In this document: positions 1 through 7,507 of the stretch, in pieces
Layout: the number at the start of each line of letters is the position of its first letter
How positions within the stretch are numbered: position 1 is the first letter of the stretch
NCBI GenBank assembly: GCA_910586875.1
Contig: CAJUJI010000035.1
Coordinates: forward strand, 1 to 19,923
DNA length: 19,923 bases
Reading direction: 5' to 3'
Origin: an uncultured Anaerotruncus sp.
GTDB lineage: Bacteria > Bacillota > Clostridia > Oscillospirales > Ruminococcaceae
The notes under the pieces: generated by a model
The model's database searches: none
What the model saw: only the letters and a program-made list of their open reading frames with translations
What the model was told of the DNA's origin: nothing
Made by a program: the position numbers and the translations under genes

Positions 1-30
1 TCCATACTCAGCAGTTGTTTTTTTGGGCAT
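1..30 (-). CDS. Start of an unidentified gene, cut by the window edge
   Basis: An ATG at 30-28 on the minus strand opens a frame reading MPKKTTAEYG before the sequence ends. It is preceded by a GCAGG sequence eight bases upstream, and by a plausible sigma-A promoter at 84-113. Ten residues are too few to identify a family. The gene call rests only on promoter, ribosome binding site and start codon being in the right order. Confidence 0.45.
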   Translation of the reverse strand, partial: MPKKTTAEYG

Positions 31-83
31 TTTGTATACCTGCCTTTGTCTTTAAAAATATAAGTAGTTTTCCTATGTATTTT

Positions 84-113
84 ATACTACCTTTTTTCGG
101 GTTGTTTTGTCAA
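84..113 (-). promoter_or_regulatory. Sigma-A-type promoter for the gene leaving the left edge
   Basis: On the minus strand there is a perfect TTGACA (-35, 113-108), an 18-base spacer and TAGTAT (-10, 89-84, 4 of 6 consensus bases). An overlapping TATAAA lies at 86-81 but would give a 21-base spacer. The predicted start, near 77, leaves a leader of about 47 bases before the ATG at 30. The call is inferred from consensus match only. Confidence 0.5.
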
Positions 114-191
114 GCCCTTTTTCCAATTTCTGCTTTCTCTCATACTTCCAGCAGAATGGCCCTCTCCTACATCCACCATCTGAAATGAAGA

Positions 192-246
192 AAGGTCCTT
201 CTTAACGAGTAAGCAGGGCCTTGCTTCTCCAATCTCGGAGGACCTT
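192..246 (-). other. Bulged inverted repeat, possible terminator or structured RNA
   Basis: AAGGTCCT at 192-199 is perfectly complementary to AGGACCTT at 239-246. Inside it, CGAG/CTCG (206-209 with 235-238) and AAGCA/TGCTT (211-215 with 222-226) can also pair, so the 55-base element folds into a long stem with asymmetric bulges. An alternative minus-strand hairpin, CTCC/GGAG, could form next to the inner one. It lies 33 bases after the queG-like stop codon and is followed on the minus strand by a pyrimidine-rich TCTTCATTTC rather than a clean T run. That makes it at best a weak intrinsic terminator for the ppk1-queG unit. I do not recognise it as a known riboswitch class. Confidence 0.5.
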
Positions 247-279
247 GGGTTTTGACAGAGGGGCGACATCGCACAAAAA

Positions 280-1104
280 CTAGCGCGCTTTTTTGGGAAT
301 GCCATTCATACAAGGCACCTGTGTTTGACATTTCCCACACCCATAACGCGGCGCATATCTTTGCGCGGTCAAATCCACATACGGGGAGCAAATAGTGTGA
401 TCCTTGCCATGCTCTATCGAAATTGCATCAACCGGACATCTTTTGATACAGGCCCCGCAGTAGGTACAATAATCATACAGCCCGCTATATGGGCGTGTAT
501 CCGCCATCAAGGGGGCCGTTGTAATCACACTCCCAAACCGGCCTGCAACACCGCGTGCGGTAATCAGGCCCTTTGAGAGCCCAAATGTCCCCAGTCCGCT
601 GACATATGCGACATGCCGCTCCGACCAATTACTTGCAAACGAATGGAAATTGGGGTCATCGCTCTGTTTTTTCGAGCGAAAACGTCCATCAATAGAAGGT
701 GCAACCGCCTGCCAGCCTTCCGCCTCTAGCTGCTTGATGAAAAAGCGGCAAACGTCATCCACAACCTTTTGGCCCTCAACGCGCCCATACAGCCATTCCT
801 TTGAGGGAATTGCCCGATCCGAATTGCTGCGTTTCACCGCCTGGCTGAACGGCAGGAAAAAGCTGATCACCGATTGCGCACCTGCCAGCCACTGCTCTGG
901 CAGCATATGCTGTGGGCCAACCGCTTGCGGCTCCTGCAACTGCTGGTATAACGGGTCCTGCGCGGAGGAAATCCCCAATAGTGGCAGCTCGTAAATCTCC
1001 ATCCCCGCCAATTCCTCATAGCCCTCGGTCTGCGGAGGTACACGGTTTCCCTCTAAATTTTGGAGAAACTCTTCCACCTGTTTTGATAACGCCTGCTTTT
1101 CCAT
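280..1104 (-). CDS. Short QueG-family double [4Fe-4S] cluster protein
   Basis: This 274-residue protein belongs to the epoxyqueuosine reductase (QueG, COG1600) superfamily. The central segment SERHVAYVSGLGTFGLSKG (about 161-179) followed by GVAGRFGSVIT (185-195) is characteristic of it. Two ferredoxin-like clusters follow: C213-x2-C216-x2-C219-x3-C223-Pro, and a second set C239, C256, C259, C265 in which the last spacing is x5. Genuine QueG is a cobalamin-dependent enzyme of roughly 350-390 residues with C-terminal HEAT-like repeats that bind tRNA. This protein stops right after the second cluster, so it lacks that module. It may be a redox protein of another function; calling it the queuosine enzyme would be over-annotation. 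The ATG is 12 bases after the ppk1 stop, and the GAGGG ribosome binding site overlaps that gap, so it is almost certainly co-transcribed and translationally coupled with ppk1. No signal peptide is seen. Confidence 0.85.
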   Translation of the reverse strand: MEKQALSKQVEEFLQNLEGNRVPPQTEGYEELAGMEIYELPLLGISSAQDPLYQQLQEPQAVGPQHMLPEQWLAGAQSVISFFLPFSQAVKRSNSDRAIPSKEWLYGRVEGQKVVDDVCRFFIKQLEAEGWQAVAPSIDGRFRSKKQSDDPNFHSFASNWSERHVAYVSGLGTFGLSKGLITARGVAGRFGSVITTAPLMADTRPYSGLYDYCTYCGACIKRCPVDAISIEHGKDHTICSPYVDLTAQRYAPRYGCGKCQTQVPCMNGIPKKAR

Positions 1105-1116
1105 GCTCTGACCCTC

Positions 1117-3423
1117 CTATTTGACTCCGAACAAATCGCGGATATAATTTTCCAACCGTCCCAGCGGCCCCGGCTCGCGTATCGGCTTTTTGCTATGCAC
1201 CACATAAGTTGAGCTGGTCTTGCGCGCCGTTTTCTTTCCCGTCGGCCGTACCGCCATAGACGCCGCAGACCGCTGTTTAGATGGCCTCTTTCGCGCGGCT
1301 GGCTCCTGCACCGGCTGCGCTTTGGACGGATGCGTCACCTGCTGCCGCTGCGCAAGATACTGCTCCGCGCGCACATAAGCCAGCTTATACAGGTCAATTT
1401 GGCTATCCGTTGGAGGGCGGTCGTTCTGTACCCGCATATAACTGCCATCCTCCAACAGCCGCTTCGCCTTCACATTGTCGGAAAACTCCAGCTGGATAAT
1501 CTTCCGAATGCGCATTTGAATTTCTGGCGCATAGATTGGCGCCGCAACCTCCACCCGCCGCTCGGTATTGCGTGTCATGAAATCCGCCGAGGAAATGTAC
1601 ATGCGGCAACGCTCCTGTGTGCCAAAAATATAGACACGGCTGTGCTCCAAAAACCGCCCGACAATGCTGATCACCTCGATATTGTCGGTTTCACCCGGCA
1701 CGCCCGCCCGCAAGCAACAGATCCCACGGACCACCATACGAATGCGCACCCCCGCTTTCGAGGCAGCAATCAGCCGGTCAATAATCTCCTTATCGGTCAG
1801 TGAGTTGATCTTGAGTAGGATTTCCGCTGGCTCCCCGCGCTGTGCCACCTCAATTTCGCCGTCGATCAGCCGCAGCACCTCTGGCTTGATGGTAACCGGC
1901 GCCGCCAACAGATGTTTGGTGTGCTCCACAGGGCTGCTGGTTAGAATGCCGTTAAAAATACGCAGACCATCCTCTCCGATTTCGCGGTTGGCGGTAATCA
2001 GGGAGAGATCTGTATACAGTTTCGCGGTTGATTCGTTGTAGTTGCCGGTGCCAATTTGGGTGATGAAGGAAATTTTATTGTTGATTTTGCGGGTAATCAC
2101 CAGCAGCTTTGAATGAACCTTGTACTCACCCAGCCCATAGATGACGTTGACACCGGCCTCCTCCAGCCGCTTGCTCCAGATGATATTGTTCTCCTCATCA
2201 AACCGCGCGCGCAGTTCGACCACCGCATAGACCTCTTTTCCATTTTCCGCGGCTTTAATCAGCTCGGAGACAATCTGGCTCTCCCGCGCAACACGGTACA
2301 GGGTCATTTTGATGCTGAGCACCGATTCGTCCACCGCCGCTTCCCGCAGCAGCGCAATAAACGGCTTCATACTTTCAAACGGATAGGAAAGCAATACATC
2401 ATGGTCGATAATCTGGGGAAAGATCGGCTGGTCCGCGCGCAGCATACAGGAATCTTGCGGGGTAAACGGCGGGTTGAACAGTTCAGCCACCCCTTGCCGC
2501 TCGAATCGGCTGCACAAGCTGAACCCATAGGACAGATCCAGCGGTGTACTGCTGAAAAATACCCGCTCGTGGCCCAGCTCCAACCGCTTACAAAGCTGAT
2601 CTACAATCGTGTGTTCCGCTGCACCTTCAAACTCGATGCGCACCGGCATCAGCTTGCGCCGGCTTTTTACCAGCTCCTCCATCACACTGCGATAGTCCAT
2701 ATCATGATCATAGAGCGCCTCATCTACATTGATGTCTGCATTGCGGGTGATGCGGAAGATGGTCTTTGCCTCCACCACGTAGCTTTCAAAAATTGTCTGG
2801 CAGTATTTATGCACCAGCTCTTCCAACAGAATAAACTTGTTTTTCTCAAACGGCAGAAATACCAGCCGGTCAAAACCAATCGAGGTGGGGATAATCGCCA
2901 GCTTGACAAACTCCCCCTTGGTTTTCAGCTGTGCACAGATGTAGATTTCCTTATTTTGCAAAAATGGAAATGGATGATGCTTGTCGATAATCTGCGGGGA
3001 GAGCATCGGCAGCACCTCATTCTGAAAATAGCTTTGCAGATAGGCTGACTGCTCCTCGGTGAGCGTCTCGGGATTGAGGTGTTCAATCCCCCGCTGTGAC
3101 AGGTCAAATAAAAGCCGCCGATAGGTTTCATCCTTCATCCGCACCAGCCGGTAGGTTTCCTCAAAAATCGCCTCCAACTGCTGTGCAGGGGTCATCAGCG
3201 ATTTGTTGTCAATCGCGTCCGGCCGCACAAGCGAGGCGTCTGTCAATGTGCCCACGCGTATCATAAAAAATTCGTCCAGATTGCTGCAAAAGATCGAAAT
3301 AAACTTCATTCGCTCCAAAAGCGGAATACTGGCATCCCCAGCCTGTTCCAGAACCCGCTGGTTAAATTTCAGCCAGCTCAGTTCTCGGTTGTGGTAAAGA
3401 TTCGGCTTCTGCTCGCTGCTCAT
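1117..3423 (-). CDS. ppk1: Polyphosphate kinase 1
   Basis: PPK1 reversibly transfers the ATP gamma-phosphate to growing inorganic polyphosphate. The 768-residue protein shows the N-terminal signature NRELSWLKFNQRVLEQA (about 12-28), the head domain, and the two phospholipase-D-like catalytic domains. H437 in YKVHSKLLVI corresponds to the autophosphorylated histidine (E. coli H435), and H594 in EHSRVYIF to E. coli H592; RARFDEENN and SSADFMTRN are also intact. The start at 3423 was chosen because AGGGG lies eight bases upstream. The longer frame from 3471 would begin inside the ftsZ terminator hairpin. The catalytic body ends near 695. Beyond it is a basic, Ala/Lys/Pro-rich, probably disordered tail ending in LGRLENYIRDLFGVK, which looks like a short amphipathic helix; most PPK1 proteins lack such a tail. 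The gene follows ftsZ by 68 bases with a terminator between, and is coupled to the QueG-like gene. Confidence 0.97.
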   Translation of the reverse strand: MSSEQKPNLYHNRELSWLKFNQRVLEQAGDASIPLLERMKFISIFCSNLDEFFMIRVGTLTDASLVRPDAIDNKSLMTPAQQLEAIFEETYRLVRMKDETYRRLLFDLSQRGIEHLNPETLTEEQSAYLQSYFQNEVLPMLSPQIIDKHHPFPFLQNKEIYICAQLKTKGEFVKLAIIPTSIGFDRLVFLPFEKNKFILLEELVHKYCQTIFESYVVEAKTIFRITRNADINVDEALYDHDMDYRSVMEELVKSRRKLMPVRIEFEGAAEHTIVDQLCKRLELGHERVFFSSTPLDLSYGFSLCSRFERQGVAELFNPPFTPQDSCMLRADQPIFPQIIDHDVLLSYPFESMKPFIALLREAAVDESVLSIKMTLYRVARESQIVSELIKAAENGKEVYAVVELRARFDEENNIIWSKRLEEAGVNVIYGLGEYKVHSKLLVITRKINNKISFITQIGTGNYNESTAKLYTDLSLITANREIGEDGLRIFNGILTSSPVEHTKHLLAAPVTIKPEVLRLIDGEIEVAQRGEPAEILLKINSLTDKEIIDRLIAASKAGVRIRMVVRGICCLRAGVPGETDNIEVISIVGRFLEHSRVYIFGTQERCRMYISSADFMTRNTERRVEVAAPIYAPEIQMRIRKIIQLEFSDNVKAKRLLEDGSYMRVQNDRPPTDSQIDLYKLAYVRAEQYLAQRQQVTHPSKAQPVQEPAARKRPSKQRSAASMAVRPTGKKTARKTSSTYVVHSKKPIREPGPLGRLENYIRDLFGVK

Positions 3424-3450
3424 GTCAAGTTCCCCTTCTATCAAATTTAC

Positions 3451-3489
3451 AAAAAAAGGGAGCACCGCCATCTGGCAGTACTCCCCTTT
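3451..3489 (-). terminator. Intrinsic terminator after ftsZ
   Basis: On the minus strand GGGAGTACTGCC pairs with GGCGGTGCTCCC (12 bp including two G-T pairs) around the loop AGAT, and seven T residues (3457-3451) follow directly. It begins three bases after the ftsZ stop codon. It marks the end of the dcw transcript. Because ppk1 starts only 27 bases beyond the T run, any transcription of ppk1 must come from read-through or from a promoter lying inside ftsZ. Confidence 0.9.
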
Positions 3490-3491
3490 GC

Positions 3492-4622
3492 TTATTTCTT
3501 CTTATTGAAGATTGACAGAATATCGTCAAAATTAAATGGGTCGCTGTCATCACTTGCGGTAATCGTACTGGTGCCTGGGTTCTGCTCGGTGGATACCGGG
3601 TCGGCCGGCATCGCAGTTGTTGGGGTGCGCACCCCATAGGAAGGCAGCGCAAAATTTTTATTGTTGTCAAAGCGGGTCGCAATCACCGTCACCCGCATCT
3701 CATCATTGAGAGATTCATCAAAGGTAGCACCCCAGATCAGGTTGACATCCGGATGTGCTGCCTCATGCACCATGGAGGAGGCAATGTCGATATCGTCCAA
3801 ATCGATGTCTGGTGAAGCTGTGATGTTCAAAATAACACCCATCGCACCATTGATCGAGGTTTCCAGCAACGGCGAGGAAATTGCCATCGCTGCTGCTGTT
3901 TTGGCCTTGTCCTTTCCGGAGGCCGAACCAACACCCATATGCGCATAACCCGCGTCCTTCATAATTGCAGTGACATCCGCAAAGTCCAGGTTGACGACAC
4001 CGGCGATGTTCACCAGGTCGGAAATGCTCTGCACGCCCTGTTTGAGCACATTGTCCGCCGCTGCAAACGCATTTTGCAGGGTAATTTTCTCCTCCGAAAT
4101 CAGCTTGAGCCGCTCGTTCGGGATTACCAGTAGTGCATCAACATGCTCACGCAGCGTTGTAACGCCCATCTCCGCCTGTTCCATCCGGCGCTTACCCTCA
4201 AAATTAAACGGCTTTGTGACAATACCAACCGTCAAAATGCCCATCTCATGCGCAATTTCCGCCACCACTGGCGCGCCACCGGTACCGGTACCACCGCCCA
4301 TACCTGCGGTAATAAACACCATATCGGTCCCCTTGAGCGCGGAGGCAATTTCGTCACGGCTTTCCTCTGCGGCGCGTTGGCCCTTTTCAGGGTTTCCACC
4401 GGCGCCCTTTCCACGGGTCAGCTTCTCTCCAATATGCAGCTTATATGTAGCCTGCGAACGGAGCAACGCTTGATTATCTGTATTGATCGAAATGAACTCC
4501 ACACTCTTCATGCCAGACTGTATCATACGGTCCACTGCGTTTCCGCCACCGCCGCCAACTCCGATTACCTTAATGGAGACAACATTCTCGTTGTCGCTTG
4601 CAATATCGAAGTTCATTATCAT
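3492..4622 (-). CDS. ftsZ: Cell division protein FtsZ
   Basis: FtsZ is the tubulin-like GTPase that polymerises into the cytokinetic ring. The 376-residue protein has the glycine-rich nucleotide loop GVGGGGGNAV (21-30), the tubulin signature GGGTGTG (109-115) and the T7 synergy loop NLDFAD (211-216) with its catalytic aspartates. A variable linker of about 40 residues from roughly 320 leads to a C-terminal peptide DPFNFDDILSIFNKKK (361-376). This differs from the DIPxFLR type of many bacteria but keeps the acidic-hydrophobic-basic pattern that binds FtsA, SepF or ZapA-like partners. The start at 4622 is supported by AGGGGG seven bases upstream; a second ATG two codons on has poorer spacing. 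Neither ftsA nor sepF is adjacent, so the membrane tether must be encoded elsewhere. A candidate promoter lies at 4709-4737 and a strong terminator follows the stop. Confidence 0.99.
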   Translation of the reverse strand: MIMNFDIASDNENVVSIKVIGVGGGGGNAVDRMIQSGMKSVEFISINTDNQALLRSQATYKLHIGEKLTRGKGAGGNPEKGQRAAEESRDEIASALKGTDMVFITAGMGGGTGTGGAPVVAEIAHEMGILTVGIVTKPFNFEGKRRMEQAEMGVTTLREHVDALLVIPNERLKLISEEKITLQNAFAAADNVLKQGVQSISDLVNIAGVVNLDFADVTAIMKDAGYAHMGVGSASGKDKAKTAAAMAISSPLLETSINGAMGVILNITASPDIDLDDIDIASSMVHEAAHPDVNLIWGATFDESLNDEMRVTVIATRFDNNKNFALPSYGVRTPTTAMPADPVSTEQNPGTSTITASDDSDPFNFDDILSIFNKKK

Positions 4623-4708
4623 CGCTGTTCCCCCTGTTAAATCTATTGTTAAATATCAATTGTTCCCACACGCGATCTTTCCATCAAAAACAAATACAAC
4701 TAGATTTT

Positions 4709-4737
4709 ATTTTATCAGACTACCCTACATAAAGCAA
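4709..4737 (-). promoter_or_regulatory. Candidate ftsZ promoter
   Basis: In the 167-base gap between ftsQ and ftsZ the minus strand has TTGCTT (4737-4732), a 17-base spacer and TAAAAT (4714-4709). The predicted start near 4702 leaves a leader of about 80 bases. The -35 box is weak (3 of 6) and the region is AT-rich, so chance matches are likely. A separate ftsZ promoter is common in other bacteria, which is the main reason to list it. Confidence 0.4.
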
Positions 4738-4789
4738 GTCATTTTTCGTATAGTTTTTTTAAATGATGAAAATTTCCAGCAAATAAGCC

Positions 4790-5947
4790 CTATGTTTTGG
4801 TATCTTCATTAGAAATTACTGCCAAGTCGTCGCTGTAACGGGAACCGGAGCTGCTGCTTCCCTGCGAGGATGCAGAGGAAGCACCGGACACCGCTTGCTC
4901 TGCTGGCAGCTCAGGCAGCGATTGCCCCGATGAAGGGTCTGAAGCAGATGATGCACTGCCGGGAACAACCGCCAAATCCGGGTTGTCATTGTTCTGTTTC
5001 AAGAACTGCTCCAGCGGGTCCTGCTCCTGTTCTTCCTGTGAAATCGCCGTCTGGCGGCGCTTGTCCAGCTCCTCGCTGATATCCTGATGTCCGCTGCGCC
5101 ATACCTCATGCGAGGTCGCCGCCAGCGATGCGTCCAAAATTCCCTGAAAGCTGGGGTCCAGCTCCTCTTCAATTACCCGCTTGACAAAACTCAGCTTGTA
5201 CTCCAAATCTCCGTGGCTGCCCAATTCCACCAGAATCCGGTCCTCATACACGACAATCATATTGAGCCGGTTGGTAAAATCCACCATGGTAATCCCCTGG
5301 AAATCGGTGTGCTCGACCGCCTCCACCAAATTGGACAGCATAGTAAAGCCCTCGCTTTCCTGCTCGGCTGCCTCTGCTTCCTCTTTGGGGTCGTAGCCTT
5401 CACCCAGCTTACGTCCAACCTGCGGATCATACAAATACATCCCTGTCACAATGGTGGTGCCCTCCGGCAGCGTTTGCGCCCCCAGCTCCAGCACCTTACC
5501 AGTCTGACCAATTACGACATAGCCTGCTGCCGTATCCACCGCGCCCAGTGGTGTCGCCTCTATAATTTCAATCACCAGCTTTGCCGGAAATACCCGCTTG
5601 AGCTTGACCATATCCACATAAGAAAGATTCGCCTCCAAAAGCCGTTTTGTCACTGTTTTTGCGCTGATCCGAAACAGGTTGTCCCCCGGCTTTACGCCGC
5701 TGGCTTGAATAACCTCCTCCGCCGCATAGCGGGTGGAACCCTCCACCCCGATTTCCTCTATCTTAAAAAATACCGTTAAGGATAATACCGCGAAAATAGC
5801 CGCCGCCACAATCAAAATCAGCAGATGGTTCAAGGTCTGACGGCCGGTACGTCTGCGCCGCAGCCGTTTGACATTGGCAGAGCGCGCCTGGCTGCGATTA
5901 GGCGACGGCCGGCGCGGGCTTCCAAATGTGATGATTTTTTCCTTCAT
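4790..5947 (-). CDS. ftsQ: Division protein FtsQ/DivIB
   Basis: This bitopic divisome protein of 385 residues forms a complex with FtsL (and FtsB/DivIC) outside the membrane and regulates septal synthesis. It has a basic cytoplasmic N-terminus (KRLRRRR at about 27-33), one transmembrane helix (about 39-61), and then a POTRA domain starting KIEEIGVEGSTRYAAEEV (62-79). The beta-domain follows to about 290. The C-terminal 90 residues are acidic then very Ser/Gly/Ala-rich and look disordered. The start at 5947 is set by GGAGG five bases upstream; the frame is open for 20 more codons to 6007 but without a ribosome binding site. It is separated from murA by 285 bases that carry a promoter and hairpins, so it likely begins a secondary ftsQ-ftsZ transcript. 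Sequence similarity in this family is low; the assignment rests on topology, POTRA and position. Confidence 0.9.
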   Translation of the reverse strand: MKEKIITFGSPRRPSPNRSQARSANVKRLRRRRTGRQTLNHLLILIVAAAIFAVLSLTVFFKIEEIGVEGSTRYAAEEVIQASGVKPGDNLFRISAKTVTKRLLEANLSYVDMVKLKRVFPAKLVIEIIEATPLGAVDTAAGYVVIGQTGKVLELGAQTLPEGTTIVTGMYLYDPQVGRKLGEGYDPKEEAEAAEQESEGFTMLSNLVEAVEHTDFQGITMVDFTNRLNMIVVYEDRILVELGSHGDLEYKLSFVKRVIEEELDPSFQGILDASLAATSHEVWRSGHQDISEELDKRRQTAISQEEQEQDPLEQFLKQNNDNPDLAVVPGSASSASDPSSGQSLPELPAEQAVSGASSASSQGSSSSGSRYSDDLAVISNEDTKT

Positions 5948-6225
5948 GGGCTCCTCCGGAATGGCGACGCAGTCCAGCGCTGCATCCTTAAACTTAGTAT
6001 AGCTCAAAAGGCCGTTGAATTCCTGCGGAATTTGTCGATTCTATTTCGCTTAAAATAGGGCCTGCAATCGCCTCTCAGCTTCTTTCCAAAACGTTCGCAC
6101 CACTGCAAAAGCGGCAACCAGCAAAATCCATTATTTTATCGATCTGCACATCGCCTTTGCAGGGCGAACTGAACCTAAGTTGCATAAGCTTTACGCATCC
6201 TTTTTTTACATATAAATAAAGCATT
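5948..6225 (-). promoter_or_regulatory. Long 5' leader of ftsQ with hairpins
   Basis: If the promoter at 6232-6260 is used, ftsQ has a leader of about 278 bases. Three short hairpins are visible on the minus strand: TCGCC/GGCGA near 6152-6168, CTATTT/AAATAG (6041-6058, six-base loop) and AATTCC/GGAATT (6018-6032, three-base loop). None is followed by a T run, so none is a terminator. A small open frame of about 52 codons starts at 6232 and ends at 6075, but it has no ribosome binding site and is cysteine-rich without recognisable homology. Nothing else coding is seen here. Confidence 0.4.
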
Positions 6226-6231
6226 GCATCC

Positions 6232-6260
6232 ATTATAACATGGGCTTTTGAGAAGTGCAA
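6232..6260 (-). promoter_or_regulatory. Extended -10 promoter inside the murA 3' end, for ftsQ-ftsZ
   Basis: The minus strand reads TTGCAC (-35, 6260-6255), a 17-base spacer and a perfect TATAAT (-10, 6237-6232), with TG at the extended -10 position (TGTTATAAT). The murA stop codon lies inside the -10 box. Predicted start is near 6225. The TTGCAx-17-TATAAT layout matches the mraZ promoter and the ABM-gene promoter in this window, which adds some support. Confidence 0.65.
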
Positions 6261-7507
6261 TCCCGCCGGATATTTGCACCAATACTTGCCAAATTCTGTT
6301 CAAACGCTTCATAGCCCCTATCAATATGCTCAATTTCAAACAGCTCGCTTTCCCCCTCGGCTCCTAGCGCCGCAACTGCAATTGCTGCGCCGCCGCGCAA
6401 ATCGGTGCAGCGCACCGTGGCACTATGTAGGGATGGCACCCCTTTGACCAATGCTACACGACTTTCCACCTTGATATCCGCGCCCATCCGCCGCAACTCC
6501 GGCACCTGCTTATAACGGGATTCAAAAATATTCTCCACAAACAGACTGCTCCCATACGCCAGACAAGACACCGCCATCAATGGCGATTGCGCGTCGGTTG
6601 GGAATCCTGGGTAAGGCATTGTACGGACACAGCGCAACGGCTCCAGGCGCTGCGGTGCTGTCAATCGAATGATACTGCCGTCGACCGCCAGCCGGCAGCC
6701 CATCTCTTCAAAGCAGGGCAGCACCGCTGACAAGTGTTCCGGACAAACCCCCGTGAGTGTCAGGTCTCCATGGGTGATTGCAGCCGCTGAAAGATAGGTT
6801 GCCGCAGCAATCCGGTCCGCAATTACGCGATGCTCCGCCGGGTGCAGCCGTTCCACACCTGCAATGGTGATATCGCCGCCGCTTCCAATCTGCACCTTTG
6901 CACCACAGGCGTTTAGAAACGCTGCCAAATCCTGTATCTCCGGCTCACGCGCCGCATTTTGAATCAAGGTTTCCCCTTGTGCCAGCGCCGCAGCAATCAT
7001 GATATTCTCGGTAGCGCCCACGCTGGGAAACGGCAGCGGAATTTTAGCGCCCTGCAAGCGTCCCTGCGATCGGCAGTTGAGATAGCCATGATCCTCCTCA
7101 ATCACTACACCGAGCCGCTCGAGAGCATCCAAATGTAAATCGATGGGGCGCGGCCCCAGCTCGCAACCGCCCGGCAGCGAAATGCGCGCCTTACCGCATT
7201 TTGCAATAATTGCACCTAGAAAAACGATCGAGGAACGCATCATCCGCATCAGGTCATCTGGGATACAGCAGCAGCAATCATTGCCGGACTGCACGATCAT
7301 GCAGTCCCCCTCGCGCTTACTTTGCGCGCCAAGGTAGTGCAGGATATTGCAAGCCGCATCCACATCGGTCAGCCGCGGACAATTATGTATCACACTTTCA
7401 CCGGTCAGCAAGGTCGCCGCCAAAATGGGCAGCACGGAATTTTTCGCACCATGCACCGCCAGGCTTCCCTCCAGGCGCTTTTTGCCTTCTATCACAAATT
7501 TTTCCAT
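6233..7507 (-). CDS. murA: UDP-N-acetylglucosamine 1-carboxyvinyltransferase MurA
   Basis: MurA transfers enolpyruvate from PEP to UDP-GlcNAc, the first committed step of peptidoglycan precursor synthesis in the cytoplasm. The 424-residue length is normal. K22-N23 in HGAKNS, the catalytic cysteine C115 in LPGGCELGPRPIDLH, and the FPTDAQ motif with the general-base aspartate are all present and fall at nearly the same numbers as in the Enterobacter cloacae enzyme. C115 is the fosfomycin target, so the enzyme is predicted to be of the sensitive type. The start at 7507 was chosen from the conserved MEKFVIEGKKRLEG beginning and a GGGTG seven bases upstream; 17 codons further upstream are open but unlikely. 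A cysteine run (CCCC at 78-81) is odd but lies in a surface-loop region. The gene sits between murG and ftsQ. Clostridia often carry two MurA paralogues, and which one this is cannot be told here. Confidence 0.97.
   Translation of the reverse strand: MEKFVIEGKKRLEGSLAVHGAKNSVLPILAATLLTGESVIHNCPRLTDVDAACNILHYLGAQSKREGDCMIVQSGNDCCCCIPDDLMRMMRSSIVFLGAIIAKCGKARISLPGGCELGPRPIDLHLDALERLGVVIEEDHGYLNCRSQGRLQGAKIPLPFPSVGATENIMIAAALAQGETLIQNAAREPEIQDLAAFLNACGAKVQIGSGGDITIAGVERLHPAEHRVIADRIAAATYLSAAAITHGDLTLTGVCPEHLSAVLPCFEEMGCRLAVDGSIIRLTAPQRLEPLRCVRTMPYPGFPTDAQSPLMAVSCLAYGSSLFVENIFESRYKQVPELRRMGADIKVESRVALVKGVPSLHSATVRCTDLRGGAAIAVAALGAEGESELFEIEHIDRGYEAFEQNLASIGANIRRDCTSQKPML

Noticed and set aside
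87..305. A 72-codon minus-strand frame overlapping the 3' end of the queG-like gene
   Set aside because: It runs through the inverted repeat and the next gene's promoter, has no convincing ribosome binding site, and shows no recognisable protein pattern.
2113..3048. A 311-codon plus-strand open frame inside ppk1, and similar long antisense frames in ftsQ (5087-5779), murG/murA and murF
   Set aside because: They lie wholly opposite well-supported conserved genes, have no ribosome binding site and low-complexity His/Arg/Gln-rich translations typical of antisense shadows in GC-rich coding DNA.
3424..3471. ppk1 start at 3471 (16 extra residues)
   Set aside because: That start lies in the ftsZ terminator hairpin, and the internal ATG at 3423 has a proper ribosome binding site and the conserved N-terminus.
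5996..6024. TATACT about 50 bases upstream of the ftsQ start as a promoter
   Set aside because: The -10 resembles consensus, but the sequence at -35 (AGGAAT) does not, and the TG extension is missing.
6075..6260. A short cysteine-rich open frame between murA and ftsQ
   Set aside because: There is no ribosome binding site at either possible start, and the region is better explained as a promoter plus leader.
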